A model generated the notes under the pieces. The model was not told the origin of the DNA and did not search any database. It worked only from the letters and a program-made list of their open reading frames with translations. A stretch of DNA of 64,000 nt, taken from positions 70,293,676-70,357,675 of the forward strand of contig CM049316.1 of assembly GCA_026874595.1 (NCBI GenBank). The letters run 5' to 3'. The stretch is from Sipunculus nudus. Lineage: Eukaryota > Annelida > Sipuncula > Golfingiida > Sipunculidae. The position numbers and the translations under genes are program-made. Positions 45,890 to 58,717 of the stretch are shown one piece after another. How positions within the stretch are numbered: position 1 is the stretch's first letter; each line of letters opens with the position of its first letter.

Positions 45890-46060
45890 ACTCTCCATGG
45901 CTCAAATTTTGGCGTATGGTAGTGTCTAAGGGTTGAGGAAACTTGCCTTGGACGGGCAACTACAACCTAACCGATAGTCACGCAGGGGGTCGAACCAGCT
46001 CCACCAGAGGAGAAAGCCGTGCGTTTAACAATTCGCCTGTCCAGGCCCGAACTTAAACTC
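45890..46060 (+). repeat. Dispersed repeat family 2, copy 2
   Basis: This copy matches 14049-14250 in block order (CCATGGCTCA, GGTAGTGTCTA, TTGGACGGGCAACTACAAC, CTGTCCAGG) but lacks the CCGGAGAAAACC part. It is non-coding. Confidence 0.6.
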
Positions 46061-46494
46061 TGTAAACTCATTAGCAGATGTGAACTTATTTGATTTAAGA
46101 CTTAACTAACAACTGAATCAGCACTAAATGTCTTGATATAACATAAATGAATAATATCTAATTAAATGATTTTGAATCACTTCGTATTTTGCAAGAATTT
46201 ACGGTAACATGCAGTGAGCACTAAGTTTCACATAGACTTGAATAATAGTACATGAGTATGCATCACATTGCCCTAACTTTCGGCCATAAAATTCGTCTTT
46301 TAAGCCTAATCTCCTTTAAGTGCACCTTGAGACCCGGTATATCGACCAGACATGCTGGATGGAATCCTTAAATACACGAGAGGCGACCCTCGGACTGAGC
46401 GTGTAATTTATAGGTGTTCTCTATGTATTACCCTAAATGATTCTTTTCCTTTACTGTATCGAAAGCTTTATGTAGCAGTAAAGAAGTAAACTAG

Positions 46495-46845
46495 GGACCA
46501 GCTCCCGTGGACTGCGGATAAAGCACAGGAAATCAAAGCCGAGAGATCGTGAGTTCGAATCTCAGCCGAGGAGCGGTGAGACATTTCACGATCGGACCCC
46601 AGGGTGACCGCTGTGCAAGCTAAGTGGGAAGGCCGTGCCCAACGGCCGTGGTTCCCTCACGCAAGAGGTAGCTAAAAGCAAAGTGGACTATTACACAGGC
46701 AGGGCCGGCAGGTACAGTGATCGGGCCTAGTTAACACCATGATATTAAATGAGAGGAAGTGTGTGCTTCTGCCCTGTCACGGAGTCCACGGACTTGAATT
46801 CTGAAGGTGTACATACGTCATTAAGCCAGCATTTAAATATAGCTA
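46495..46845 (+). mobile_element. tRNA-derived SINE, family 1, copy 5
   Basis: The head CAGCTCCCGTGGACTGCGG (A box region) is followed by ATCAAAGCCGAGAGATCG and an intact B box GAGTTCGAATCTCAGCC at 46551-46567. Then come GAAGGCCGTGCCC, CTTCTGCCCTGTCACGGAG, CGGACTTGAATTCTGAAGG and TTAAGCCAGCATTTAAA. It is nearly full length. Confidence 0.85.
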
Positions 46846-46859
46846 AAATTTTAAATTGT

Positions 46860-48065
46860 AATCAAATTAAAAAAAAAGAGTAAACTAGGAGCGCACACCT
46901 TCACCAACCATCCCAATTTTTCCCCTGTTATTTCTGAAAACGTACTTTTCATTTTTCTCCAATCTTCCCTTGCTTTACTTTTTCCTTCATCGTTTCCCTC
47001 TCTCTCTCTTTAATTTTCCTACGATGCATCAGATACTTGTCTCATTTGTTATAATCTTTACTATGTTACCATATTTTGCATGAAATGATTCGGTATATTA
47101 AAAGCTGTGAAACAATAAAACAATCTATTTATTACTTCGAATTAAACATAACTTTTTCTCTTTATATATAGCGTTACTCATCAAGCAGTGCGAATTCGGA
47201 TAGAGGTGTTTTTTTTTATTTTGAATTATTGACAAATACAATATCTTACGTGAATATAATATTAATGTCACCAACAAAACTGAGCTATATCTAAATATGA
47301 CTTTCACCACGACTCCGTAGGCTTTATATACTCTTACCGATCGAATCTAAATTTTTATACCGAGAGTCTGTTATCAGGGCTGTCTAGAGTCCTTGATACA
47401 ATAAAAACGCACCATGCACGACAAATTCAATTACTGAAATGCCAAGTGTCGAAATTAAGTCGGTTCCTTACGCGAGATTAAAAAAAAATTCCGGCAAGAG
47501 TATATTTTATTATCTGTATTCTGTAGGTGACCGTACTGGATGTTTCGTTGCCACTTTTATGATTGCGGTTCTACTAATTTTGCCTTTATAACCATATTAA
47601 AAAATTCATACACACCCTGCTAATCTGATGGGTTCTTTGCTAATTATAATTGTCATCAAACCCGTTCCCTCCGGCACCCACCGACGCTCACACCTGACAT
47701 CTGGCCTGGAACGTCGGGAACCGGAAATGCTGCCAACACATTTTAATCTGTACTCAAGATTACAGTTATGACACGAGCCTCTATAAGGCTGCGATATGAA
47801 GAGATATCCCACATGTTCGTTTAGGTTATCTATTTCTTAACTACATATACCAGTTGCATGTAATATAAAAAAAAATTAACATATTTATTTGTAATATAAT
47901 AACTTATTTGGCAGCGATTTGGTCCATTAACATCGTCCTGCCCCTAAGTTAATGACATGAGTTCATAACTTGGGTAGCGTTCAGATATACAATTAAACTG
48001 AGGCATAAAAATCAAACAAAGTCCGCGCATATGACTAATAAGTCATACAGAAAAAAAACGGAACG
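46860..48065. other. Unassigned AT-rich DNA
   Basis: No supported gene, RNA or repeat was found. Confidence 0.45.
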
Positions 48066-48067
48066 CA

Positions 48068-48232
48068 ACGGCTTTGTGGTCATGGGGAAGAACACAGGAT
48101 TCAATGCCTAAAGATCGTGAGTTCGAACCTCAGCCGAGGAGTGGTGAGATTTTTCATTGTCGGTCCATCCAGGGTGAGCACGCTGCAAGCTTTATGGAAA
48201 GGCCCTGCCCCACAGACGAGTGTGCTTTTCAG
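48068..48232 (+). mobile_element. tRNA-derived SINE, family 1, copy 6 (3' truncated)
   Basis: The head GCAACGGCTTTGTGGTCATGG, B box GAGTTCGAACCTCAGCC (48119-48135), GTCGGTCC block and GGAAAGGCCCTGCCCC block are present. The 3' half seen in other copies is missing after about 48232. Confidence 0.8.
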
Positions 48233-48234
48233 GG

Positions 48235-49390
48235 TTAATCTGGCGGAAAAATATCACATACGGCCGTTTACTCGTTTCAGGAGTAGACTGGCTGAGAATA
48301 TATTGAAATTTTACGTGATTCTGGACAAAGCATTTGATTTAAATACTACTGAACACAGTGCTATGGCTGTTTATTTTATCCTTGGGAGAAATATGTACTT
48401 TGATGAGACGCTTTATCAATGAAGATCAAGTTTTACATGTAAAGAGAAGGAAATGATATATAAATCGCTGGGATTTCATCTCTTAGTCTTTAATGCTCCA
48501 AAGCCAGGACAATCAGCTCTGAAACCAAGCATTTTACAGCTCTCACCTGACGTAACGAAGTGGTATATAATTCGTTATGATCCTAGATAGAAATTGACGG
48601 TCGGTATGAGGGGCTCCATATGATGCTGGGTCCAGGGGGAAAATGTAGGATCCGTGCTTTATCGACACGTGTGGCCTTCGTTGATGCCGGATCAAGGAAA
48701 GCACATATGTGTCTCCACAAAACCTTACATTAAGTGTAGCAAGTAGGTTTTCGGGATCCAGGAAATATTGGTATAAATTACTGCTCACATCGCAATTTCT
48801 ATCAAACAGAACCATGTTAGATTGAAGTCAAGCCAATCACTAAGGTTAACATTATGATTTGACAGTTGTAACAGTGATCTTTAAGTTCCATCCGGTGGAT
48901 AGGAATGCTCACAAGAATTGGTTGGTTTATCTCTGCTTTGCTATTGGGATCAAATACTTCTGCGTCTCCCATTTTTTCGTCTTTCTTATGCCCATGTAAA
49001 CGCTTGATCTCAAATACGGCCGATTTTTCAAAACTGACCTTTGGTAGATTTACACTTAATATTTCTTTACCTAATTAACAATGTTGTATACGCAATGGCT
49101 GTTTCTCTATATTTTCGCTCAGTCCTACGCTCCCTGTAATCGCGCGGGCGATTGCAAACACCAAGGTAAGCCTTATGCCTGGCGTGTGTACTATCTGTTG
49201 AAATTAACCCGTGATTACCGACAAAACTGATCACATAGGTCATCCAGCCAAATTTGCCAATCGATTGTTCATAAAATATCAATATATTTATATCAGAAGA
49301 TATAAAGGCTGTATCTTTCAAAATGCATTTTATTTTATATATATATTTCTTCTAGAAATTTTAAATGCATGTAATTAAATGTTTCTCCTG
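48235..49390. other. Unassigned DNA
   Basis: No supported feature was found. Confidence 0.45.
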
Positions 49391-49392
49391 CA

Positions 49393-49950
49393 TTATGTCC
49401 GTTTCGGTGACGCATTATATCATTAACGGTGGCGCATTATGTCCGTGTTGGTCCCACATGATGTCCTTTTCTGTGGCCCATAATGTCCGTTTTGGTCCCA
49501 CGTTATGTCCTTTTCGGTGGCGCATTATGTCCGTTTCGGTGGCGTATAATGTCCGTTTTGGTCCCACATTATGTCCTTTTCGGTGACTCATTTTGTCCGT
49601 TTCGGTGGCGCATAATGTCCGTTTTGGTCCCACATTATGTCCGTTTCGGTGGCGCATTATGTCCGTTTCGGTGCCGCATAATGTCCGTTTTGGTCCCACA
49701 TTATGTCCGTTTCGGTGGCGCATTATGTCCGTTTCGGTGGCGCATAATGTCCGTTTTGGTCCCACATTATGTCCGTTTCGGTGGCGCATTATGTCCGTTT
49801 CGGTGGCGCATAATGTCCGTTTTGGTCCCACATTATGTCCGTTTTGGTGGCGTATAATGTCCGTTTCGGTGACGCATTATGTCCGTTTCGTTGGCGCATT
49901 ATGTCCTTTCGGCCCCTAATATGTTCGTTGCGGTCCCGAGTTATGTCACT
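49393..49950. repeat. Minisatellite: 22-bp unit in 66-bp higher-order repeats
   Basis: The basic unit is 22 bp and begins ATGTCCGTTT. Two units continue CGGTGGCGCAT and the third continues TGGTCCCACAT, giving a 66-bp repeat. The variant GTTTTGGTCCCACATT recurs at exactly 66-bp steps (49555, 49621, 49687, 49753, 49819), with a slightly diverged step before at 49489. The edges are degenerate. Since 66 is divisible by three and the unit has no stop in several frames, overlapping frames of 108-138 codons with 22-residue periods exist on both strands; they are by-products of the repeat. Confidence 0.95.
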
Positions 49951-50418
49951 TTCGGTCCGTTTATAAAATTTTAGCGGCTTCCTCTTTTTGAAAAAGCAGT
50001 TATTCAGATATATTTGCTCTTTTTATTAACTGAATTACAATCACCGTAGAGATGTTTATGACGTATTTTAAAATTGTGGGACATATTTATTCATTACTCT
50101 CATGCAATAAAGACTTTAAATAGTTTTGAAGTAGTACAAATTATATATACTAATACCCTTCCATTGATTTTGACTGTTCAGTTGAGATTTTATATATACA
50201 ATCATCAACCATAATTTTTTATACAGGTTTGCCATCATGATACATATTAAATGAATATGAATTGAAATAACATAACGACGTATACCATTGGACTAAACAC
50301 TGAACTCGTAAATTTTAAGGCATTTGGATTGTATTCTGATAAAGATAGTTAATAATGTGCCCGGTATGCTACACTAAAAAAGCGGGTATATCAACGGTCT
50401 ATTTGTATGTATTTATAA

Positions 50419-50428
<10 letters not shown>

Positions 50429-50484
<56 letters not shown>
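50429..50484. repeat. (TA)n microsatellite, 56 bp
   Basis: Uninterrupted array between the minisatellite and its outlying units. Confidence 0.95.
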
Positions 50485-50486
<2 letters not shown>

Positions 50487-50576
50487 GACTAAGCTGTGTT
50501 TATCTCTTGTAGACAGCAGATCTCTGTGTCTGTAACCTTCTGGTAACCTGGTATAGTAAGTCTTCTTCCCATCTCG

Positions 50577-50637
50577 TTTCGGCCCATCATCATGTCCGCG
50601 TTGGTCCCGCATTATGCATGTCCGTTTTGTTCCCGTC
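50577..50637 (+). repeat. Outlying units of the 22-bp minisatellite
   Basis: TTTCGGCCCATCATCATGTCC, GTTGGTCCCGCATTATG and ATGTCCGTTTTGTTCCCG clearly derive from the array ending about 630 bp upstream. The DNA between is unrelated and includes a TA array. Confidence 0.8.
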
Positions 50638-50639
50638 TA

Positions 50640-53600
50640 TATACATGCAATGTTATATTATATGTCAACTACACGTGTAAGTGAGGCCTGCAGACCCAGA
50701 AAAGGTCATTACGTCCTAAAGGGCCCCAGTCTGTATCGATTAGTACGACACATTCACTATACATTGCCCTTTTCAAATAAGCCCAAAAACAAAGCCCTTT
50801 GATTTGACTGTGCCGAACTAATTTTAAAAGGCGGATCCGCAGAAAATTCTGCAGATACGAACTGTTTACTTATGCTAGGCTGTGAAGAACGTGCGCCGAT
50901 TAAAATCGAAATTTAGCCCAGAACCTTCCGGGTGAACGTTTCGATTTTGAAGCTGAAAAGAAAGAGATGCATCCGGAAAGGGATGCATAAATAACAACAA
51001 GCAGACGAGCGGAATTATATTAAAGATACAAAAACAAAAACAATTCTCAGCAAGTCAATCGTTGACTTTTTCAAACAACTCAAACACTGAAGAATAAGTC
51101 TCAAATTAAACCTAAAAATATGTTATCGGAAGGGACGTAATAAAATTCGGCATTTTTATTCATTTTATTGCTTTGAATCGGGTCTGTACGAATAGTAATG
51201 ACCTACACTACTGTACTTCAGGGGTTATTGATTCTCGTTGGGTCAAGGCAAAAATGTCATTAGGAATTCGATTTTTTTTCGTCTGTCTTAGAACGGGGTA
51301 CAGTACATATTTATTTAATTAGGGTTTTCACATGCTGCTACATACGTGTACCATAGTGGGGGAAAACCTCTTCTGGCCTCTGACTAGGTTAAGTCGAGGA
51401 GATTTGTATTTCATTTAATCTTCTTATCTGTATGTTCCCGTTCCTGGCAAGGATGGTGGGATAGCTAGGCCAGTAGGCACTACTTTTAACATTCCTAATA
51501 TATTTCGGATTTTCACGACTTGTGGGTTTTTTATTTTTATTTTTTATGTTTTGGTCCAGTGGAAACAATCAGGACCACAGACAGTAAAACACTCTTCAAA
51601 AATCCAAATAATGAGACAGTTTTGAAATACATATGTGATCAAATAATTAATTCCTAGAATTCTGAGACCAAATAACAGCTCTTTAGGAAGAAGATGCATG
51701 GCCTAATAACTTATACAACAAAAGTTTAGAAAAAAGCCATTACAGCTGTACGTATAGAATTTAGTAAATACTATAAAGAATCTGAAATTTAATTCCATAT
51801 GTATAAAGAACATTATTAATACGCCTGGCCAAATGCCGGTTTTTCTCATAACTTTTATAACGCATGAAAAGACGGAGGGTTTACGGCCCGTATTTATATG
51901 TTTAACAAGCTTATGCGACATAATTTTAAGGTTGTTTTTTTTTCAGTGTCAAAGTATTTTTACAGACGAAACATGTGCTAACCCTAATTTTAAAGAGTGA
52001 CACCGAGTAAATACTAATGTCGCCAGTGACCCCTTAAAACACGTCCAACGACGTGCGGGACTTAACTCCCCTCTGTATTATTTTACGTCGCGTGTCCTGT
52101 TTATAAATGTTAGCATCGGACGTTCAAATCACTGGCGTTATAAACAGTTATTTTTATTTTTAGGCTCCATCACTCCAAAATGTAGAACTTGGCAGGGGTT
52201 AGCGCTCCCTTGATGCCATGTAATATTTTTTCATCCCGATTGAGTCATTTTTGTATAGATCCCATAAAAAGAATACGAAAACATGGAGATTTTGTTAGTT
52301 AATGATGTCAGGTTAAATATTTATAAGGAAGGTGAGTGTGAAGTATATTGTTTGAAAAGCAAATTAAAGGAAAATTGGAAAAGGCCAAAAAATTCTTTGA
52401 ATATTGTACATAAGGAAATAAAGAAAGTACATACGGATACAGAGCTTACACAATTTGATGCTAAACTGACGCTTCACCTTGGGATCACCGTTTCTTCTGA
52501 TTAAATAATACTTAACATAATTCGTTATAATGCATTACTTCTAGAATGAATTATTATTAAAAAATATCATCCTTTATTTAAAATATTCAAAAATTCATAA
52601 TTTGGTCTGCCTTATGAACCTTTCAACAGAAAAGGAACGCACTGATCTGGCGTATGGCACGATCATAATTTGTGTTCCAATACCTACTTGGCACAAACTC
52701 CTGACAAGGGTTCTTAAGGGTCCTTTGAAACATAATATGTGAGCTTGTAATTCTCAGTTAACAGCAGGAAAGGTACACATACAAAGTACGTATATATATT
52801 TACTATTATTACCTCATATACTATGAATACCTTAAACATGGGATCTATATACAGACATTTCATTCGCATTTACTGTCTGGCAAGCAAAGAGAAGTAGCAT
52901 CGAATTGGTCAGAAAATATCTTTACATTCGGTGTATCTTTGAAGTACTATTTAATCTGCAAGGAAGCTTTCTTTCAGATAGGGTACACCATAGAATGGGT
53001 ACTTACTTTGCAAGGAAGCATTTTTATATTGGAAACAGCTTGGAAGAAGCATTAATTTGCAAGGGAACTTATCTATGTACGGAACATCTGAGCAACCAGC
53101 ATACTTTATGAGCTATTAACGTCGGTAATAAGCATTATTTTTATAAATATAAGTACATGTAAGAGAGTACAATGGGCTTGAAATTCATGCTATGTCTCTA
53201 ATAAAGGTCCAAAGACCCAATTAACTTTCAGAGCCTGTTTATGGAATGCGCTGGTAGTTTTTTATTAATAGTATATTATCTTGTATTATATATGTACGTA
53301 TCATGTATAAAATGAGGATTTGTTTTGATATTTCCTACTTTAATATTGAATTACTCCAGTGTTTGTAATATACAAATATGGCTTGATAAATAATTGATCG
53401 ATCAGTCAGTAATGAGATCAATAGAAATCAAACTATCGTTCTTCCAAAGCTGATACATATGTCGGTCAAAGAAAGAATTTGTAGCTCACATTATCGCTCA
53501 TGGCTTTTGTTCTTCCACTTGCAGTTTGCTTTTGTCCATGTGCACATTCCGGGAAATTTCAGGTTAAAGTCACGTGGGTTCGGTTGAATTTGGATGCCAC

Positions 53601-55208
53601 ATAACCGCTGCACGATGACCCCCTAAGCTCCGCCAAATAAAACAAGTCAAGTTAATTCTTTCCTTACATTAAATGTAAGAATTTCCTTGATTAGTTTTTA
53701 TTTATATGAAAATATTATTGTCATAAGATATTCTTCTGTATTCAAGTATATTTTCTTACATTAACCTTGACATTGAGAAATATCCCCGTATTAATATATT
53801 TTATAAAAAATAATCATCGAGTTTTCATTTAAAATGAGGCTACGGCAAATCTTGTAAAGGTCTGGTTAAATTCAAATCTGCCAGGCTCCTATTTTGGTGG
53901 CTGAATATATTAATTCCTCGCCATGCACGGTGCATTTCCGATTGTGTATAAACATCAAAATATCAATAAGTCATGGTGACTTTTAGTGAGCTAAGGAAAC
54001 AAAATGTTTCTCGATATCTCGCTTATGAAGCGATCCAGGACGCGATGTAAACAAACACAATCATTTTTTTAGAAAGATAACCAAACCTTTTTTCATGAAT
54101 TAATCTCTAAACAATAATCAAATATTATTTCAAACAAACAATCGGCGATAAGATGCCGGTCTGCTAGTTTCTGATATCAGCTTACTACTAAGTCAGGGAC
54201 AGCCTTGCATTCACAGACCTTGATTCATTCTGGCATTTAATTAATAAATAATTAACAAGGCAATCAAATGACTGGCATTAACTTGTTTTACGGGTCTGGT
54301 GCTAGTTCTAGACCAAGCGTATACCGTCGTTACCGTTGGGAATTTAACCAGTCAAATAAAGCCATACAAACATGCCCCGTTTCTGGTGCACACGGGTTTT
54401 CTTTAAGGCTGTGTGCGAAGAGTGTATTGTTTAAAGTTTGTTCAGTGAAACTAATTGGCAGATTTTATTTCGGCCCGAACGATCACAGACTTTTAATTGT
54501 TCATGAAATAGACGCCAGAGGAGCAAACAAGATCAAACAGCGTGAACACGTGGCTGCCACAGACATTGTAGTATTAAGTTGGTTTCTGACCCGTATCGTT
54601 TTCCCCACATGCCGCATATGGCAATCACTTTTATTAATAATATCTCTCGTTGATGTCCAACGAATTATCAATTATCGTACGTTTTGATAATGGGACAATA
54701 TCGTTACCGTATCGCAATACATTGATTGCCATGTACAGGGGCATTTTACTACACTTCTTAAGCTACACCCTGCAGTCGTTCCAGAACTCCTTCACTTAAA
54801 CCGCCGCTTTGTAAAACAATTTTTACGGGGTTTCTACACTATATATAGCTATAGGGCTGGCTATAGACCAAGAAATTTAATCAGACCGACGTGAATGTGG
54901 CATCGCCTTGTGCATTAATACGCAATATCGCTCATGCAGATATTCTCGTAGGTGGAGGTAGAATATGCCTGCCTGCCTGAAATATTGTAGGCAACTAGCG
55001 CCCCTGACGGAGAGCCTCTTCAGTCCATTCATTCAATACAGCGGCGTGGACACTGACCATAACGCTTTTCTTTTAAATTATCCTTAAATCTTATATGGTC
55101 TATTCTGTACTGTTGAGTCTAATTAAAATTGTTGCATGAACGTGTAAAAACTTAATCATGACACGTTGCAATAGAACTTTACCTTGTATCAACGGACTTG
55201 CATAATAA
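50640..55208. other. Unassigned AT-rich DNA
   Basis: Frames at 52283-52504 (73 codons, charged) and 54268-54687 (139 codons) have no recognised domain and are compatible with chance. Three degenerate units about 50 bp apart containing TGCAAGG lie at 52957, 53009 and 53058. No RNA gene or element end is supported before the LINE target duplication. Confidence 0.4.
52950..53080 (+). repeat. Degenerate 50-bp repeat, three units
   Basis: TTAATCTGCAAGGAAGC, TTACTTTGCAAGGAAGC and TTAATTTGCAAGGGAAC recur at about 50-bp spacing. A plus-strand frame runs through them (52905-53111), but the units encode different residues. Confidence 0.45.
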
Positions 55209-55218
55209 TTCTGAACAA
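55209..55218 (+). repeat. LINE target-site duplication, 5' copy
   Basis: TTCTGAACAA precedes the first base of the LINE homology and recurs at 58718-58727. Confidence 0.75.
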
Positions 55219-58031
55219 GAGACCGTTTTAATTTTAAAATTAATAAGTTTGGTTTTTCATTGCAAAATCTTTGTTGTTCTTATAATATACATATTCTAAA
55301 TGGCAGGGTTAATTATGATGTATCTGGTGAATATACATGTATTACATATAATGGACAGAGTGTAGTGGATTACATTATTGCGAGTACTGAACTTTTTAGT
55401 TATGTTAAGTCTTTTAGTGTGTTAAAATTAGATATATCAGATCATTTTCTAGTTATGTGTTCCTTTCAGGTTAAAACAGATGCAACTGATTTAAATAAAC
55501 ACACTTACTGTACACAATGGGTAAAACATAAATTAAAAACAGAAGATCCCATTGAACTTGAAATACATTTTCTAAACAAGTATGACCATTACACAACAGA
55601 ATTTGGTCAGCTTACTGAATGTGATCCAGATGTAGCCTTAGAATATTTAAATAATTTTATAAAACAAACTTTTACTCTGGATTTGAAACAAAGAAATAAG
55701 TACGAGAAAAGCAAAACTCAGCCTGGTTGGTGGGACAAAGGGTGCGAGTTGGCAAAACAAAACAAATATAAGTTACTGGAAAAATATAGAATAACACATT
55801 ATCAAGATGATTTACAAGCATACAAGGAAGAGAGAAAGAAGTTTAAAAAATTGTGTGAAGACAAACAGAATATCAAAGAAAAGATTGTTGTTGCAGAAAT
55901 TTTAAATAATAGGGATGCAAATAAATTATGGAAGCTCATAAAAAATTTTAAGAGACAAAGAAAAGTTAATAATATTGGCGGAAGAGTTTGGATTGTGTAT
56001 TTCAGAAATTTACTAAATAATTCTAGGCATGAAGTAAATAATGAGTTCCAGGTAATAGTTGATGAATATTTTGAAACACACTTTGATGAAAATATAAAGT
56101 GTGGGTCCTTAAATGACAAAATTAGAATTTCAGATATTGTTGAAGTTGTTAAACAGATGCCATCTGGCAAGTCACCAGGTCCAGATGGCATTTCTCTGGA
56201 TATAATTAAATATATTTTAAAATTTATACTACACTCATTAGAAAAACTGTTTAATATGATACTAAATTCAGGTTTTTACCCAGAAGAATGGAGTAAAGCT
56301 ATAATCTATCCCTTGTATAAAAATGGCCAAAGTAATGATCCTGGAAATTATAGAGGTATCTCCTTACTAAATGTTATGGGAAAAATATTTTCTAAGATTT
56401 TGAATAACCGTCTTTTAGAGTATGTTAATGAACATGAACTATTATCAGAAGCACAAGCAGGATACCGCAAAGGACATTGTACCGTGGACAATGCTTTTGT
56501 TTTACAGGGTATAATACATAGATATTTAATAAAACGTAGAGGGAGGTTTTACTGTATATTTATTGATTTTTCCAAAGCATTTGACTGTGTTCAACATAAT
56601 ATTCTATGGTATGTGTTACTGAAAAAAGGAATAAATGGAAAAATATTAAAGGTGCTTAAATCAATGTATCCCAAAATGAAGTCGTGCATTCTTACTAGCA
56701 GTGGAACCACTGAATATGTTAAGTGTTCTCTTGGAACAAGGCAGGGATGTATGGTGAGCCCTTTGTTATTTTCCTTATTTTTAAATAAGTTTTATCATCT
56801 TTTGAATATTCAAACTGTCAGGGAATTTATATAAATGAAAATATACCAAATTTAATGATGCTAATGTTTGCTGACTACATTGTCAATTTTTCAGATACAG
56901 TTGGGAGATTACAAAAACAGATTGATCACTTGAATGTATTTTGCAAAAAGTATGGTATGAAAGTTAAAAAGATAAGACCAAAATTATGGTTTTCAGAAGG
57001 GGAGGCATTCTTCGTAAAACAGAGAAGTGGTATTTAGGAGATAAACAGTTAAATGTAGTTTCATATTATAAATATCTTGGCATTATCTTTACAAGTAAAT
57101 TATCCTGGACGAAAACTCAACAGCAACAAGTGATGCAAGCTTATAAAGCAGTCTGTGTCATCAAAAGTTTTAAGCAAAGGTGTCATCATTTAAATGTGAA
57201 ACAACTTTTCTATTTATTTGATAACATGGTGGTTCCAATTTTATTATATGGTTGTGAACTGTTGGGTTACACCACAGTTGAATTAATAGAGAGAGTACAG
57301 TATAAATTCTTAAATTTGTTTTAAATGTTGGATCAAATACTCCTAATGTAACAGTTTTAGGTGAATGTGGTCGATTTCCTTTATTTATAAAATACTCCAT
57401 CCAATGTTTGAAGTATTGGGTTAAGCTTTTGTATATGGATGACAATCGGTAGCCAAAACACATATATAATATTTTATACCAGCTAGATGACAGGGGGAAA
57501 ACAACTTGGGTTACACATGTAGGATCATTGTTATTTCAAGCTGGATTTGGATATATTTGGATGGCTCAAGATGTTGGTAATGTTGACCACTTTATCATTA
57601 GTATTAAACAGAGAATTATAGATATGGCACAACAAAAGTGGCATAATGATATTACGGACTGTAGTAAGTTGTATTATTATGGTGTATTCAAGTCCATGCT
57701 TACCATTGAAAAATATTTATTATGTGTCACAAATAAAGGTTATAGAACTGCTTTAGCAAAATTTAGATGTTCAAATCATACATTGGCAGTAGAAAATGGT
57801 CGACATAAAGGTATCCCGAGAGAAGAGAGAATATGTTTATTTTGTTTAAAAAATGGATATAATATAATTGAGGATGAAACTCATTTTCTATTGAAATGTT
57901 CTTTATATACTGATCTGCGGAACAAATATATACCAAAGAAATTCCATGAACCAAATGAATATAACTTCAAGTTGATACTAAATTCTGATTACTTATTCCA
58001 AATCACAAATTTAGCAGCTTACATGTTTTAA
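55219..58031 (+). pseudogene. LINE ORF2 remnant: endonuclease C-terminus, reverse transcriptase, Cys/His tail
   Basis: The intact protein would nick target DNA and copy its own RNA there. Seen in order: an endonuclease end with VVDYII and the catalytic SDH at about residue 60 (counting from 55260); a lysine-rich linker; GKSPGPDG near residue 303; FIDFSKAFD with the first catalytic aspartate near residue 436; and RQGC near residue 494. The frame then shifts near 56805-56815 to give FADYIVNFS at 56867, where the family normally has FADD, so the second catalytic aspartate is tyrosine (TAC, 56876-56878). A second shift near 56975-56990 restores VFRRGG...YYKYLG, and a third near 57310 leads to a TAG at 57450. 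The last frame to 58031 ends with C-x2-C...H-x4-C, a putative zinc-binding motif common at LINE C-termini. The ATG-less upstream codons back to 55219 still match the family. Confidence 0.9.
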
Positions 58032-58717
58032 AGTTTTAAAAGGAGATCAACAGTAATTGAAAACTAGACATTGTCATTTCTCTAGAAATATTAAAACTGT
58101 AAATATTTTAAAGAAATGATCCCTTAACAAGATTCAATCCCTTCAGCAATAGTCAGTAGAAAGTATATACATATAAATATATTGGTTTGAATATGTATAT
58201 TGCTTGACTAGAGGTTAATATAATAAGGTTAATAAAGGAAAGTATAGTTATATTAAAAAAATGAGACATATTAGTAGTAAAATGTCTTGCATGTACATGT
58301 ATATATTTTAGTTGTGTAAGTGCTTGAATTTGGTATTGGAAATTATCTTTTAATAGCATGTAAAATTGAAGTTAAGGATGTCTATTGATTATAGATTATT
58401 ATTTTAATAGTTATTACTATTATTATTACAATTACTATTATTCTTATGTATTTGCAAACTGGTTATTTTATCATTTCTTATTCCATACTTAGTTTTAAGA
58501 TACAATGTTACTTGGTTAGATATTTATGTACTTATTATTATTATTCTTTGTTTGTTGTTTGTTTGATTGTTTGTTTACAATTTAAATTTAAATTGATCAT
58601 AACTGTGAACTCTCCATTTTTGCTTGTATAATAAGACTTGTAAATGTTGATTGTATTGTAGGAACTATGGGCCTGTGGCCTTTATTTCCAGAATAAACTT
58701 TCTTCTTCTTCTTCTTC
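58032..58717 (+). other. LINE 3' UTR and (CTT)n tail
   Basis: This AT-rich non-coding stretch contains TATGGGCCTGTGGCCTTTAT, then AATAAA (58692-58697) and seven CTT-type units. The run of CTT units is likely the recognition end copied at integration. Confidence 0.8.

Larger units (their letters stand above)
55219..58717 (+). mobile_element. 5'-truncated APE-type non-LTR retrotransposon (LINE)
   Basis: The copy is about 3.5 kb and opens inside the endonuclease coding region, with no 5' UTR or ORF1. It continues through reverse transcriptase and a C-terminal Cys/His motif to a stop at 58031. Then follow a 3' UTR of about 690 bp, an AATAAA at 58692-58697 and a (CTT)n tail to 58717. Identical TTCTGAACAA flanks both ends. 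5' truncation, simple-repeat tail and a 10-bp duplication are the marks of target-primed reverse transcription. Three frameshifts, a stop codon and a mutated active-site motif show that it is dead. By motif style it belongs with jockey/CR1-like APE elements; the exact clade is not assigned. Confidence 0.92.

Noticed and set aside
49415-49857. Overlapping 124-138 codon frames on both strands with 22-residue periodic proteins
   Set aside because: They arise from a stop-free 22/66-bp minisatellite. Frames overlap on both strands and the edges have no start context, so I do not call genes.
49393-49950. CRISPR-like regularly spaced repeat
   Set aside because: All parts of each 66-bp period are repeats of each other; there are no unique spacers, and the context is eukaryotic.
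53664-53682. CTTACATTAAATGTAAG palindrome as an element end
   Set aside because: Short AT-rich palindromes are frequent here and no partner or duplication was found.
54268-54687. 139-codon plus-strand frame
   Set aside because: No recognised domain, repeat or splice context, and its length is within chance expectation. Kept only as a note in the unassigned stretch.
56805-56834. Programmed frameshift in the LINE
   Set aside because: The copy has two further frameshifts, a stop codon and a mutated active site, so random decay is simpler.
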